Origin: Tupaia tana
Taxonomy: Eukaryota; Chordata; Mammalia; Scandentia; Tupaiidae
NCBI GenBank assembly: GCA_026018925.1
Contig: JAKSZU010000031.1
Location: 9,877,467 to 9,941,466 of the forward strand
Direction of reading: 5' to 3'
Length of the DNA stretch: 64,000 nucleotides
Part shown: positions 23,597 to 33,649 of the stretch, in pieces
Layout: the number at the start of each line of letters is the position of its first letter
Numbering within the stretch: the stretch's first letter is position 1
The notes under the pieces: model-generated
Seen by the model: the letters and a program-made list of their open reading frames with translations, nothing else
What the model was told of the DNA's origin: nothing
The model's database searches: none
Made by a program: the position numbers and the translations under genes

Positions 23597-23846
23597 TGTT
23601 TTTTGGCCAGAAGGCACATGCATTCTCTACAGAGATTAAAAAGAGAAAGCACCTCCCAATGGGATGTGGTCACACTGCCAACCTTCTTCTTCCATGTCTC
23701 CATTCCAGCAGGACTTTGGGGACCGACACGCACACTCTCGCATGTTCTTCAAGTTGCCAGGGGCAGGATGTGAACTGCATTCAGCCACGTGGGGACTGCG
23801 TTCCCCATTCACAGTGCTTAACCCCCACGCCATGGGACCAGCCCAC
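23597..23846 (-). repeat. SINE-C copy
   Basis: Antisense: TTTTTGGCCAGAAGGCACATG at left, CACCTCCCAATGGGATG body, head ending CATGGGACCAGCCC. Confidence 0.75.
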
Positions 23847-23885
23847 CTCGTTAGCGTTTCCAAGCACTGATAAGGTCATGGTGTA

Positions 23886-24085
23886 GGGGGGCCATTGTGA
23901 GGCAGTGGTAATGCACCTGGACTCACTTGGGAAGGGCCTGGCTTTGTATCACGGGGTTTCCCTGTGCACACCGGTCATACTCGTGTGTCTGTGACCCAGT
24001 TGGTTGATGCTGGGGGTAGGTTGTAGGGTGGAGACCCTGCCAGTGGGGCTTCTCTCTCCATCTCTAAAGCAAGACAGTTTTTAAC
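23886..24085 (+). repeat. SINE-D copy
   Basis: GGCCATTGTGAGGCAGTGG head, GGGTGGAGACCCTGCCAGTG centre, CT-rich end. Confidence 0.65.
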
Positions 24086-25032
24086 GTTTGTAATTCAAAG
24101 AAGATCTTCCTGTCAAGCTTTGATTTCTTTCCTCCTCCTTCCTCCACCTTCTCTTTGTCTCCAAGATGTGCAGAGTGTTCATTAGCCCATGTGGTTGCCA
24201 CGTCCTGTCCACACCAGAGTGTGGCCTGTGAACTCTCTAGAGAGCTCTGCGAGGTCTTCCCTCTCCTGGGCATTGTTCCGACTCACTTCCAGGTTCCCAG
24301 GCACTAGATCCACCTGGAAGGTTCATCTTTACCTCGTGACCTGTGTGGTCATCTATACCCGAGTCTCCTTCCCTAACTGCACCTCTTCAACTCCATTTCC
24401 CTCATCCCAGCCAGTGGGCCCAGTGTCCCCTCCTCTGGCTCCGGGCTTCTCCGGGTCTCAGACATGGCTCTGTCCGCAGTGGGCTTGGATCAGCAGTGGT
24501 TCTGCATGGGCGTCACCTGCTGCGTTGACCCCGAACACCCGCACCGCGGGCAAATGCCCTGCCCTGCCTTCTGGGTTCTGCCTGCCCCAGACAGCAGTTT
24601 ATGTAGCTTTTCATTTCCGAAACACGTCGACCTGCTCGTGTTGCCGGTACCTATTGAGTACGGCCTGGCTTCTAACAGAAATGGCATTTTTGATGAGTTT
24701 CAGAAAAACACAAATGTGAAGAGACAAATGCCATTAGTTTGCAATTTATTAATATCCTGGCTGTCAGCTGAGATAGTTATTTGGAATAGAAAGCGCTAGT
24801 CCTAGGACCATCACAGGCTTGAACAACCTTCCACTTTATAATGGATTTGCGTAACCTCTCCAGGATGGGTCGCCGTGATGGTGATGGGAGCTGATGTCCG
24901 TGGCACACTTACCAGCGCTCAAGCACGGGGCGTTGTTCGTTTATTTGTGGAGAGAACGGGGAGTTGACAGGAAGGCATAGTTAAACAGAGCTGGAGTCTG
25001 GAGTAGTGTTATTTGTTATGGATTCTTTTATT
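24086..25032. other. Unique intronic DNA
   Basis: About 0.95 kb. A 176-codon + frame (24189-24719) has no recognisable protein character. No feature supported. Confidence 0.5.
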
Positions 25033-25048
25033 CTCCACATTGTTTTTT

Positions 25049-25313
25049 TTTGGTGGGGAGAGGTTTTCGCTATAGGGCATGTGCGCTCGCCAGACAGACA
25101 GAGGGAGAGACATAGAGACAGAAAGCGAGAAATCACCCCCTCAGGGGGGATGGTCACACCGCAGTCCCTTCCCCTCCATTCTCCTCTCGGGATCTTGGGC
25201 ATGCACGCACACGTGTCTGGCATGAGTTTTAAGCCACCAGGTCCGGGACGCGAACCGCGGTCGACTACGTGGGAGTCCAGCGACATAGCCATTACGCTAA
25301 CTGCTGGTTCCCT
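25049..25313 (-). repeat. SINE-A copy, young
   Basis: Antisense, intact CpG-rich head. Perfect 16-base TSD CTCCACATTGTTTTTT at 25033-25048 and 25314-25329. Confidence 0.95.
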
Positions 25314-25346
25314 CTCCACATTGTTTTTTAAAATATCTTTATTTCA

Positions 25347-25592
25347 AGGCCAGCAGGTGGTGTAGTGGTTAAGGCGCTGGACTCCCACATGATCGACCAT
25401 GGTTTGAATCCTGGACCCGGTGGCTTGAATCTCACGCTGGGCATGTGTGCATGCATGCCCAAAATCCTGAGAGAAAGATGGAAGAGAAGGGATTGTGGCA
25501 TGGCCATCCCCCTTGGGGGATCATTTCTCACTTTTTGTCTCTCTGTCTCTCTGGCAATTGCACACATCCTATAGCAAAAATCTCTCAAAAAA
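25347..25592 (+). repeat. SINE-A/B-headed copy
   Basis: Head GGCCAGCAGGTGGTGTAGTGG is B-like; body and tail (CCTATAGCAAAAATCTC) are A-like. Confidence 0.88.
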
Positions 25593-26056
25593 TTTATACA
25601 CATATGTATTTTTTTACATGAGAGGGAGAGACAGAATGGCACCCCCAACACAACCTTCATGGGGTAGTCAACCCTTGCCCTAGTCAGCCGGGGTCATGGG
25701 TGTGTGCTCAGAGAAACCTCAGGATGCAAACCCAGCAGCTCCCCGACCCCACGCGTGGCTTCCTCATTGCACAGCTTTAAGCTGCCAACACGTTACACTC
25801 TTAAACATACGACTTCTCCCATGCAATCAAAGGCAACCTGAGTACGTCGTAATTCTGAAATTCTATGCATTACCTGTAGAAGCGTATATGAATGGTCTGT
25901 TTGTGGACTTGTAGGCAGCTGGGGTAGAGGTGAGGGTATTCTTTTATGTAGAGAGAGTATTTCCCTCTAGAATGATCAGCTACTTCCTACTCTAAGATGC
26001 TTTTATTTCCTGTTCATATCCTTACTTCCTCACTTAAGCATCATTTTTAATAGGTT
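25593..26056. other. Unique intronic DNA
   Basis: No supported feature. Confidence 0.5.
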
Positions 26057-26265
26057 CTCAAAAATCTGTTGTACAGAACCAGCATAGCGTAAATCACATA
26101 GGAGTACCCGGTGGCTTACAACCATGCATCCCGAGAGGAGAATTTTGTCCCCCTGAGATGCGCCCTATAGCGAAAACCTCTCCAAAAAAAAAAAAAAATC
26201 TGTTGTACAGAATAAAATCACATGGAGTAGCCCATGCATTTTTGTCCTGAGATGCGAAAGTTGGC
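26057..26265 (+). repeat. Scrambled SINE-A insertion and duplicated flank
   Basis: Short pieces of SINE-A (CCAGCATAGCGTAA, CCCGGTGGCTTACAA, CCCGAGAGGAGAA, CCCTATAGCGAAAACC) alternate in order with pieces of the unique flank that follows at 26200-26265 (ATCACATGGAGTA, CCATGCAT, TTTTGTCC, TGAGATGCG). AAAATCTGTTGTACAGAA brackets it as a TSD. Confidence 0.85.
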
Positions 26266-26532
26266 TCTTGGAAAGTGCCAAATAAATAAATAAATAAATG
26301 TGTACTTTTTTGGGGAAGGTGGAAAAAAAAAAATCATGCCTTTTCTTGTTTGAACCACAGATATACATCCAATACCAAAACAGATATTTAGTCCGTTCGT
26401 GTTCGTAACATTTTGTGGAGCGATCCTGTTGGCAGTGGGAAAAATGTCTGAATGCATTCTTGAGGGCGTGATGATGAATAAAATGGTGAAGAAATGCCAC
26501 ATTAGTCCTGTACTGTATTAATAGTCCCAGAC

Positions 26533-26614
26533 ATTGGGTCATTGGAAAAGTCAGGACGTGTTTTTCTGTTTTTCTATGCAGAAATGCATGATGGCTTTTC
26601 CAACGGTCCAGTGA
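26533..26614. mobile_element. Mariner-like MITE copy 1
   Basis: Left end TTGGGTCATTGGAAAAGTCA pairs with right end TGGCTTTTCCAACGGTCCAGTGA. Centre holds TTTTTCTATGCAGAAATGC. Confidence 0.75.
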
Positions 26615-27299
26615 TTTCCCAGGGTGGTGTTTAACAGAGTCACAAGTGACTTTCCTGTTTTTTACTCATAAAGGTGCCCCAAACAGAATGTGTCTCCATC
26701 ACTGTGACTTTTCAAGCTAGAGTGACCTTGTTAAGGTCTTATATTTGCTTGGAGTGATCACAGATTCACCTGTGGAGCTTCACAGCCCAGGACCCAACCA
26801 GGACATCTGGTCACCCCCGTGTAAGCCTACATCTGGCAACCACTTGTCAGAACTGTTGGTGAGAAGATGGAATCTTCGAGGGGTGCTATGAGTCTTGGGC
26901 TGGCCTTTACCCCCACCCTCCTAATTCTGACAGTGTATAAGCTCATTGTGTTCCTGGGTCATAGACTGGATTGCAGTAGAGTCTCTCATTGTTTCCTAAA
27001 ACCGTGTGTGGCTTTCCTTGGTTCAATGCACAAGGAAGTTGAACCTGAATCCTGTACAGATAAAGCATGTTTGCATTTGGGCTCAAAGCTCCTTGCCTAG
27101 TTTCTGTCTCAGCCCTCAACAAATCAGTGACATGTTTTTTGTTGACACTTTTTGGGGTGGGGTCGTATGGCTTGTTTTATTAGCTGAAGGCCTCAACAGT
27201 GTGTTGCTTTTTCTCCCGTGGTTACTGACAACATCTGTGGCTAGGTATATGGAGCACACCTTCAAGATGGATTCCAGTGCTCGACTTGGAACTGGTGCC
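26615..27299. other. Unique intronic DNA
   Basis: Non-coding, nothing recognised. Confidence 0.5.
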
Positions 27300-27885
27300 A
27301 GGTTCACTGCTCACCACTGCCGTCACACGTCACCACAAACTTAGTGTTTTCAAACAGTACACATTTGCATCTCAGGGTCAGAACCCAGCCCAGGTTGCTG
27401 GGTTTTCTGAGCTGAGTCTCATGAGGCTGACGTCAAGATGTCGGATGGACTGGACTCCTGCATGGGGGCTCTGAGAACAATTTCCCTGCTAATTCAGGTG
27501 GGGACCTGGTCCAATTCTTTGCAGTGTAGACCTGGTCCCTGCTTCTTCACGGGTTGTGAATAGGGCTGGCTCCCCTGGGCCCTCAGAGGGCTCAGATGGG
27601 TCCCTGCTGGTGGTCTTTGTCCCATCTCAGAGCCAGCCTTGGTGGTCAGGTCATCGAGCCGTTATTACTCAGGGACTGTCCTGTTCTGCACCATCCTTCT
27701 ACTCCAGCCAGAGAGCGTTCCCTGCCTTGAAGGACTCATCCGATTGGATTAGGTCTACCCAGATAACCTTTGCCTCAAGTCCATGCAAAGTTCCCTACGT
27801 TCTGCACAAGGCCACATGCACAGGTCTGGGATGATGGCATGGGCAGCTTTGGTGCCTTTCCGCCATTACTGTGCCTAATCTCACT
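27300..27885 (-). mobile_element. MLT1-type LTR remnant, antisense
   Basis: The right part reads like reverse-complement MLT1: GATTGGATTAGGTCTACCC, CATGCAAAGTTCCCTACG, CACAGGTCTGGGATGATGGC and GGCAGCTTTGGTGCC. The left part (GAGCTGAGTCTCATGAGGC) is weaker. Confidence 0.55.
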
Positions 27886-28033
27886 TTCAGCTTCTTCCAG
27901 TAAAATAGGGATAAGTGTATCAGAGGCTATTAAAATCTTATTTGCTGCAGGAATGAAACTTCTGCCAGCCACTTCCCCTGGATCGTCTTTCCTCCACATC
28001 CTTCTGTATTGCTTCTATTTTCCTTTTTTTTTA

Positions 28034-28279
28034 AATTATTTTTAAGTTTGCTATAGGGCACATGCTCTTGCCAGAAAGAGAGAGAAAGAGAAAATGAGAG
28101 AGGGAAAGTGAGGTGATGGCCATGCCTCCGTCCCTTCTCCTCCATTCTCCTCTTGAGATTTTGGGCATGCACGCACATGTGCCTGGCATGTTTTCAATCC
28201 AAGCGGTCAAGGACTTGAGCCGCAGAGCTGGCCATGTGCGATCCAGTCGCCTTAATCACCATGCCACCTGGCTGGCCCT
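28034..28279 (-). repeat. SINE copy (A/C-like)
   Basis: Antisense: TTTGCTATAGGGCACATGC at left, GTGAGGTGATGGCCATGCC body (palindrome lost), head ending CACCTGGCTGGCCC. Confidence 0.85.
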
Positions 28280-28289
28280 TCCTTCTATT

Positions 28290-28500
28290 TTCTTTTTTTT
28301 TTTTTTTTTTTCTTTTTTAGGTTTATCTCTGTCTTTCTTCAGAGAAAGAGAGAAAAGGAAAAGGTCTGCAGTCCATGACCCTCACCAGCCTCAGCCAGCT
28401 CAGCTCACAGGCGTATGCACCCAGGGCTCTTGGAGAGATTAGCACTGCCAGCCTGGGACCTTCCCATGTGGTTGAGCCTCCCAGAGTGTTGCATGGTCAC
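28290..28500 (-). repeat. SINE-D copy
   Basis: Poly-T at left, AG-rich stretch, then a GACCTTCCCATGTGGTTGAG head region and CACTGGGCCACC. Confidence 0.6.
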
Positions 28501-28504
28501 TGGG

Positions 28505-29350
28505 CCACCATGTAACCCATATGGTGCTTCTAGAACATTCTAGGGATTTTTTTTCCTACTCTTCTGGGGCCTGACTGCGTGCCACCTCATCCCTGACCAG
28601 CAGCTTCTTGTTGTGTTACTGCTTAGTCACCACCAAACCCCTGCATCGCTTCTAGAACATTCTAGGATTTGAGATTGCCAATTCTTCTGGGGCCTGATGG
28701 CATGCTACTTCATCCCTGACCTGCAACTTCTTGTTGCATTACTGTGGCATCAATCACCATTTAGCTCCTGTGTTGCTTCTAGAACGTTCCGTAGGATTCA
28801 GTTTTCTGATTCAGCTGGGGCCGCACTGCCTGCTACCAAGTCCCTCACTGCTGAGTTGCAGCTTCTTATTGGGTTACCGCTGTGCCATCCTCTAGCCTAT
28901 GGTGCTTCTAGAACATTCTCTGCATTCAGATTTCTGATCCTTCCGTGACCTGACTGCACAACCATCCCGTCCCTCACAACTGAGTGGCAATTCCTTGTTG
29001 GGTTACTTGTGAGCCATCATCTAGCCTTTGCTGCTTCTAGAACATTCTAGGATTGACATTTCTGATTCTTCCATGACCTGACTACACACCACTGCATCCC
29101 TCACTGCTGAGTGGCAGCTCCTTGTTGGGTTACCGTGCCATCTTCTAGCCCATGGTGCTTCTAGAACATTCTTTGACTTCAGGTTTCTGATCCTTCTGGG
29201 ACCCGACTGCACATCACCTCCTTGCTGACTGGCAGCTTTTTGCGTTGCACAGCATTACCACTTAACCCCTACGATGCTTCTAGAACATTCTCTAGAGATT
29301 CAGGTTTCTGTTTCTTCCGGATGCTGCCTACCCACCACCTCGTCCCTGAT
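28505..29350 (+). repeat. Tandem array, seven units of about 119-129 bp, each with a heat-shock element
   Basis: Each unit starts near GCTTCTAGAACATTCT, continues with TTCAGGTTTCTGATTCTTC-like sequence, a TGACTGCACACCA-type stretch, and CAGCTTCTTGTTGGGTTAC. The TTCNNGAANNTTC core lies at 28528, 28650, 28777, 28906, 29035, 29159 and 29278 (13 bases each). Units are diverged elsewhere. Confidence 0.92.
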
Positions 29351-29651
29351 TCACAGCTCCTTCCCCTGACTATGGAGGGCTGCTCTTACACACAAGGAGG
29401 ATGGGGCTTGTCAGAGAGGACCCGTCCAATAACGGGAATCTACCAGTCACTACAAGTCAGAGCTCCCCCAGGGCCTCTCTTGCAGAAAAGGGAGAAATCG
29501 CACTGGAGGCTGGCGTCATTTCAGTCTCGAAGGCAAACGTAGGGCAGGTCGTAATATGCCCTTTCCACGTTTTGTCAGACTGCCGGAGAAAAGTTGATGG
29601 ATGTGGTGAAATATTCATTGTCCCTTTATTTTGATGTTTTTCCCCCAAACA
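29351..29651. other. Unique intronic DNA
   Basis: About 300 bases; nothing recognised. Confidence 0.5.
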
Positions 29652-29893
29652 TAGTTAGCCATGCACTGCGTCATGACGGAGAGATGTCCTGAGAAACGCA
29701 CTGTGAGGTGGTTTCGTTGCTGTCTGCACACTGTGATTCTCTCACGGCTGTGGATGGTACGCTTACCACGTGCACAGGCTACACGACGTATCTCGTTGCT
29801 TCTAAGCTGCAAACCTACGCCCTGTCTTCCGCACTGACCACTGTAGGCAACTGAAGCGAAGCACCAAATACTTGTGTGTCTAAACACAGAGTA

Positions 29894-30165
29894 GGCCGAG
29901 GTCAGCGGATGGCATAGCGGGTATGTCGCTGGACTCCCACATGGCCGACTGTGGTTTGAGTCCCGACCTGGTGGCTTGAAACTCATGCTGGGCGCATGTG
30001 TGCCCCAGACCCCATGAGGAGAATGGAAAAGAACAGATTGCGGTGTGTTTAATCATCCCCTGGGGGGGTAATTTCTCACTTTCCCTCTCACTGTTTCTGT
30101 TTCTCTCCAGTATGTGCATGCACCCTAAGGCAAAAACCTCTTTAAAAAAAAAAAAACCCAACAAA
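29894..30165 (+). repeat. SINE-A copy in MER2
   Basis: Head GGTCAGCGGATGGCATAGCGG; body CCCCTGGGGGGGTAATTTC; ends GGCAAAAACCTCTTT plus poly-A. Confidence 0.9.
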
Positions 30166-30307
30166 ACGTAGAAAAGGTACACTGCAAATATGGTATATAA
30201 GGGGGGAAAATGGAACACCTCTGTAAGGCTCTTATTACAAATGAAGTGTTCAGGGCTGGAAGCTTTGATGGCTACAGTGTCACTAGGTGATAGGCATTTT
30301 GTATTGG

Positions 30308-30493
30308 TTTATTTATTTATTTATTTCATGAGCGTGCAAAAGAGAGAGACAACACACTCAGCAGGGTATACCCAGCTTCACCCATCTCCGGATCGTGGAC
30401 GCTGGCCGAACCTCCTCACAGAGGTCTCCACAGATGAACCCAGGCCAGCCTTGGCAAAACGTTGCTTTTAACTGCTGTAATACTGTCTGGCCC
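30308..30493 (-). repeat. SINE-D copy in MER2
   Basis: (TTTA)n at left, GCAGGGTATACCCAGCTTCACC region, head ending TACTGTCTGGCCCC. Confidence 0.6.
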
Positions 30494-30589
30494 CTGGAAA
30501 TAGGAATTTTCCATTTCTGTTAAAAATCAGATGGGACCACATTGTCATGTAGCACGTGACCGTACAGCGTGTTATGCTGGGACTGTGTG

Positions 30590-30590
<1 letters not shown>

Positions 30591-30622
<32 letters not shown>

Positions 30623-30852
30623 TGTATGTATGCATGTATTTTTAGGCTTATGCTATAGGGCGCGTACGCTTGCCAGAGAGACAGAGATAGAGGGAAAGTG
30701 AGAAATGATGCCCCAAGGGGGAATGATCACAGTGTAGTCTCTTCTGTTCCTCTCGCAGGATTCTGGGCACACATGCACACACGTCCAGTGTGATTTTTGA
30801 ACTGCTGGAGTCAGGACTCACATTGCAGAGTGAGCTGTGTGACCCCATGGCC
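30591..30852 (-). repeat. SINE-A copy, diverged
   Basis: Antisense, poly-T at left, GCTATAGGGCGCGTACGC, body CCCCAAGGGGGAATG; head shortened. Confidence 0.85.
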
Positions 30853-30870
30853 TTGGTTTTAAAGAAAAAT

Positions 30871-31138
30871 TAGGGACCAGCAGTTAGCGTAATGGCTATG
30901 TCGCTGGACTCCCACGTAGTTGACCGCGGTTCGAGTCCCGGACCCGGCGGCTTAAACTCATGCCGGGCGCGTGTGCGTGCGTGCCCAAGATCCCGAGAGG
31001 AGAATGGAGGAGAAGGGATTGCGGCATGGCCATCCCCCCTGGGGGGTGATTTCCTGCTTTCTATCTCTCTGTTTCTCTCTGTCTGTCTGGCGAGCACACG
31101 CGCCCTATAGCAAAAACCTCTCCAAAAAAAAAAAAAAA
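30871..31138 (+). repeat. SINE-A copy, young
   Basis: Close to consensus with intact A box TTAGCGTAATGG and B box GGTTCGAGTCC. AAAAATTA-type TSD on both sides. Confidence 0.95.
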
Positions 31139-31422
31139 TTACATCTCTCTGGTTTATTTTACTAGTAGCTTGTAGGATCTATTGGTGGTCCATCGGGCAC
31201 ATGTTGGAGGAACTGGGGTACCACAAAGAGCTCCCTGTCCTCACCCGATCCTGGTAGGCATGTGCTAACCAGTCCCCAAGAGGCCGACAATCCAAAATTC
31301 ATTCCCCAGAACATGCTTGGAACCATATTCGCCCTCAGATGGGGCAGCTTGGAGCCTTAGCTGACAAGCAGCCCCTCAAGCTATTTACAGACCCAGGAAG
31401 ATCCTTGAACACTCAGGGTTTG
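31139..31422. other. Unique intronic DNA
   Basis: Nothing recognised. Confidence 0.5.
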
Positions 31423-31708
31423 CTGCGTATTCTCCTTGAGAGCTTCTCTGGACCCAGTGAGACATGGACCTCTTCCCAGCTGTGCTCACCCACCTGCAGG
31501 CCTGCTGCCTTGTCGGGCAGCACCCCTGTCATGCACGCACCCTCTCGCCACCCTCCTGCAGGCTCCTGCGTATTCTCCTTGAGAGCTTCTCTGGACCCAG
31601 TGAGACATGGACCTCTTCCCAGCTGTGCTCAGCCACCTGCAGGCCTGCTGCCTTGTCGGGCAGCACCCCGGTCATGCACGCACCCTCTCACCACCCTCCT
31701 GCAGGCTC
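31423..31708 (+). repeat. 143 bp tandem duplication
   Basis: 31423-31565 and 31566-31708 are nearly identical, starting CTGCGTATTCTCCTTGAGAG and ending CCTCCTGCAGGCTC. Only a handful of substitutions separate the copies. Overlapping open frames here (31339-31937) are side effects of the duplication. Confidence 0.95.
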
Positions 31709-32050
31709 CACTATCAGCACATCCCCTGTTTTCTCCAACCCTCCTGGTCCCAGCGAGTTTTCCAGCTGGGGCTCCATCAGCATCCCAGCTAACAGAAGGG
31801 GAAGGAGAGACACAGCCTCCATGTCCCAAGACTGGGCAGGTATTTGCGCTCCTCGCTGTCTCATGGACAGGGAGGGGCAGCAGGATGCACTGTGTGTTAA
31901 CCCCGTTAACTCTGTGTTAACGCCATTTATTTCCTGAGTTCTTGGCAGAATCCATTCCTGGGGAGGCCAAGGAGGGGGCTGGCTCGTGGCTCAGTTACTT
32001 TGGTTTCTAATCAGGAAGTAACTAAGATGTCCTATTTCCACTGAAAGACA
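31709..32050. other. Unique intronic DNA
   Basis: A short GTGTTAAC duplication near 31895-31921; otherwise nothing recognised. Confidence 0.5.
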
Positions 32051-32302
32051 GGTGGGCCAGCTCATGGCGTGGTGGTTAAGGCGGTGGATCCCACATGGCC
32101 AACAGTCAAGTCAAGTCAAGTCCTAGGCTTGAAAAACAGGCCAGACACATGTGCATATGTGCCCAGAATCCGAGAAGGAGGGAGAAATGGAGGAGAAGGG
32201 ATTGTGGTGTGCCCATTCCTCGTGGGGGGTACTTTCTGTCTTCCTCTTTCTCTAATGAATGCGAGAACCCTCTGGCAAATTGGAGGAGAAAAGAAAACAG
32301 GT
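32051..32302 (+). repeat. SINE-C copy
   Basis: GGGCCAGCTCATGGCGTGGTGG head, GAAATGGAGGAGAAGGG body, CTCTGGCAAATTGG end. Confidence 0.88.
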
Positions 32303-32375
32303 CTTTAATGTGAGAATCCATGTCTCCATTTTTATTGTAAGTATGATAGTCTCCAATTTAGGATGGTTCAACACA

Positions 32376-32455
32376 CTACTGGGTCATCGGGCAAGTCATG
32401 ACACGTTTTTGCATAGAATAATACATCATGACTTTCCCAAAGACCTAATATTTTC
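32376..32455. mobile_element. Mariner-like MITE copy 2
   Basis: ACTGGGTCATCGGGCAAGTC at left, GACTTTCCCAAAGACCTAATA at right, with CGTTTTTGCATAGAATAATAC between. Confidence 0.78.
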
Positions 32456-32759
32456 CAACTTTACAGTGGGGCAGAAGTGATACAGATTCAGTAGAACCCA
32501 TAATTCAAGTACCCATACAGTTGTTCTGCTTTTCATTTTTAGTGTAGCATTCAACAAATTGTGTGGGGCATTAGTGCTTCGTTGCCTTGGCTCCTGTTAG
32601 GTGATGATGCCCAAGGTGGGCTCAGGTGGTCTGAGCACCTTGAAGGTAGGCCAGGCTACACTACAGTGTTTGGACGGTGAGTATGTTCATAGTTCATTTT
32701 GTTGCTAATAACAGAAAAAAATTCCTTTAAAAAAAGAAAGAGAAGGGTAAAAGATCTGA

Positions 32760-33085
32760 AACTGGGTCATTACTAAGAGGAAAGGTTTATTCAGCTCTCG
32801 TTTGGAGACCCAAGGTCTAGCGGCCAGGAGTGTAGTGAGTCCCTGGCTGTTTTCCAACATGGCGGAAGGCAGGCCAGCGTGCGTGTCTGTGTGCTGGCGT
32901 CATTCCCTCTCCTCATAGCCGCGAGGGGGAATTATGGGGGTCCTGTCCTGACGACCTGGATCCTGATCTCTTCCCAAAGGCTCCACCATTGGACACCACA
33001 GATGATTTAAATGGTGACCCCTTAATGCCATCACAATCCAATGTTGACCCATGAATTTGGAGGCTATGCTCAGACCACAGCAAGT
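32760..33085 (-). mobile_element. Probable MaLR (MLT1-like) LTR remnant, antisense
   Basis: AACTGGGTCATTACTAAGAGG, AAAGGTTTATTCAGCTC and CATGAATTTGGAGGCTATGC recall the reverse complement of MaLR LTRs. Much of the middle is diverged. Confidence 0.45.
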
Positions 33086-33186
33086 GTATCAGCTGCATCT
33101 CCACCTAATGGTGTTTCCATTAGGATGGGTTGAGAGGGATATGACCCCATCTTAATTTGACTATCTGTCCTTTAAATTAAAATCAT

Positions 33187-33343
33187 TATGGAGAAGCCAG
33201 TTGCATGGATAAGGTGGCCAGGTCCCACATGGCCAGTCGTGAGGCTTGAGGCCCAGAGGTGGTTGCTTGAAAAACATACCAAATGATGTGCATGAATACC
33301 CCAAATCCCACGTAACCTCTAGCAAATTAAAAAACAAAAAACA
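33187..33343 (+). repeat. SINE-C copy, truncated
   Basis: AGCCAGTTGCATGGATAAGG head, GCTTGAAAAACATACC body start, then jumps to TCTAGCAAATTAAAAAAC; the central body is missing. Confidence 0.75.
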
Positions 33344-33608
33344 GGGACCAGCAGTTAGAGTAATGACAATGTTGCTGGACTCCCATTTAGTCGACTGCAG
33401 TTCGAGTCCCGGACCCGGTGGCTTAAACTCACGCCGGGCGCGTGTGCGTGCGTGCCCAAGATCCCGAGAGGAGAATGGAGGAGAAGGGATTGCGGCGTGG
33501 CCATCCTCCCTGGGGGATGATTTCTCACTTTTCTCTCTCTCTCTCTCTCTCTCTGTCTTTCTGGCGAGCGCACACGCCCTATAGCAAAAACCTCTAAAAA
33601 AAAAAAAA
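33344..33608 (+). repeat. SINE-A copy
   Basis: Full length, inserted in or next to the A-rich tail of the preceding SINE-C. Body palindrome is CCTCCCTGGGGGATG. Confidence 0.92.
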
Positions 33609-33649
33609 CCCAAAAACCAAACAAACAAAAAAAAACAGAGAGAGACAGG

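Larger units (their letters stand above)
29652..30585 (-). mobile_element. MER2/Tigger1-type DNA transposon, split by two SINEs
   Basis: Three pieces fit the known MER2 order: 29652-29893 (GCACTGCGTCATGACGGAGA, GTCCTGAGAAACGCA, ...ACTTGTGTGTCTAAACACA), 30168-30305 (AGAAAAGGTACACTGCAAAT, GGAACACCTCTGTAAGG) and 30495-30585 (GAAATAGGAATTTTCC, GATGGGACCACATTGTC, GTTATGCTGGGACTGTG). Non-autonomous and old. Confidence 0.8.

Noticed and set aside
24189-24719. 176-codon + frame in the intron
   Set aside because: No conserved domain, no codon bias I can see, and no acceptor or donor pair bounding it.
28505-29350. CRISPR-like spacing of a short repeat
   Set aside because: The 'spacers' are themselves homologous diverged repeat units and the sequence is mammalian. 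It is a tandem repeat.
31339-31937. Possible protein gene of 157-193 codons
   Set aside because: Two frames are open only because of the 143 bp duplication; no splice signals or known domain.
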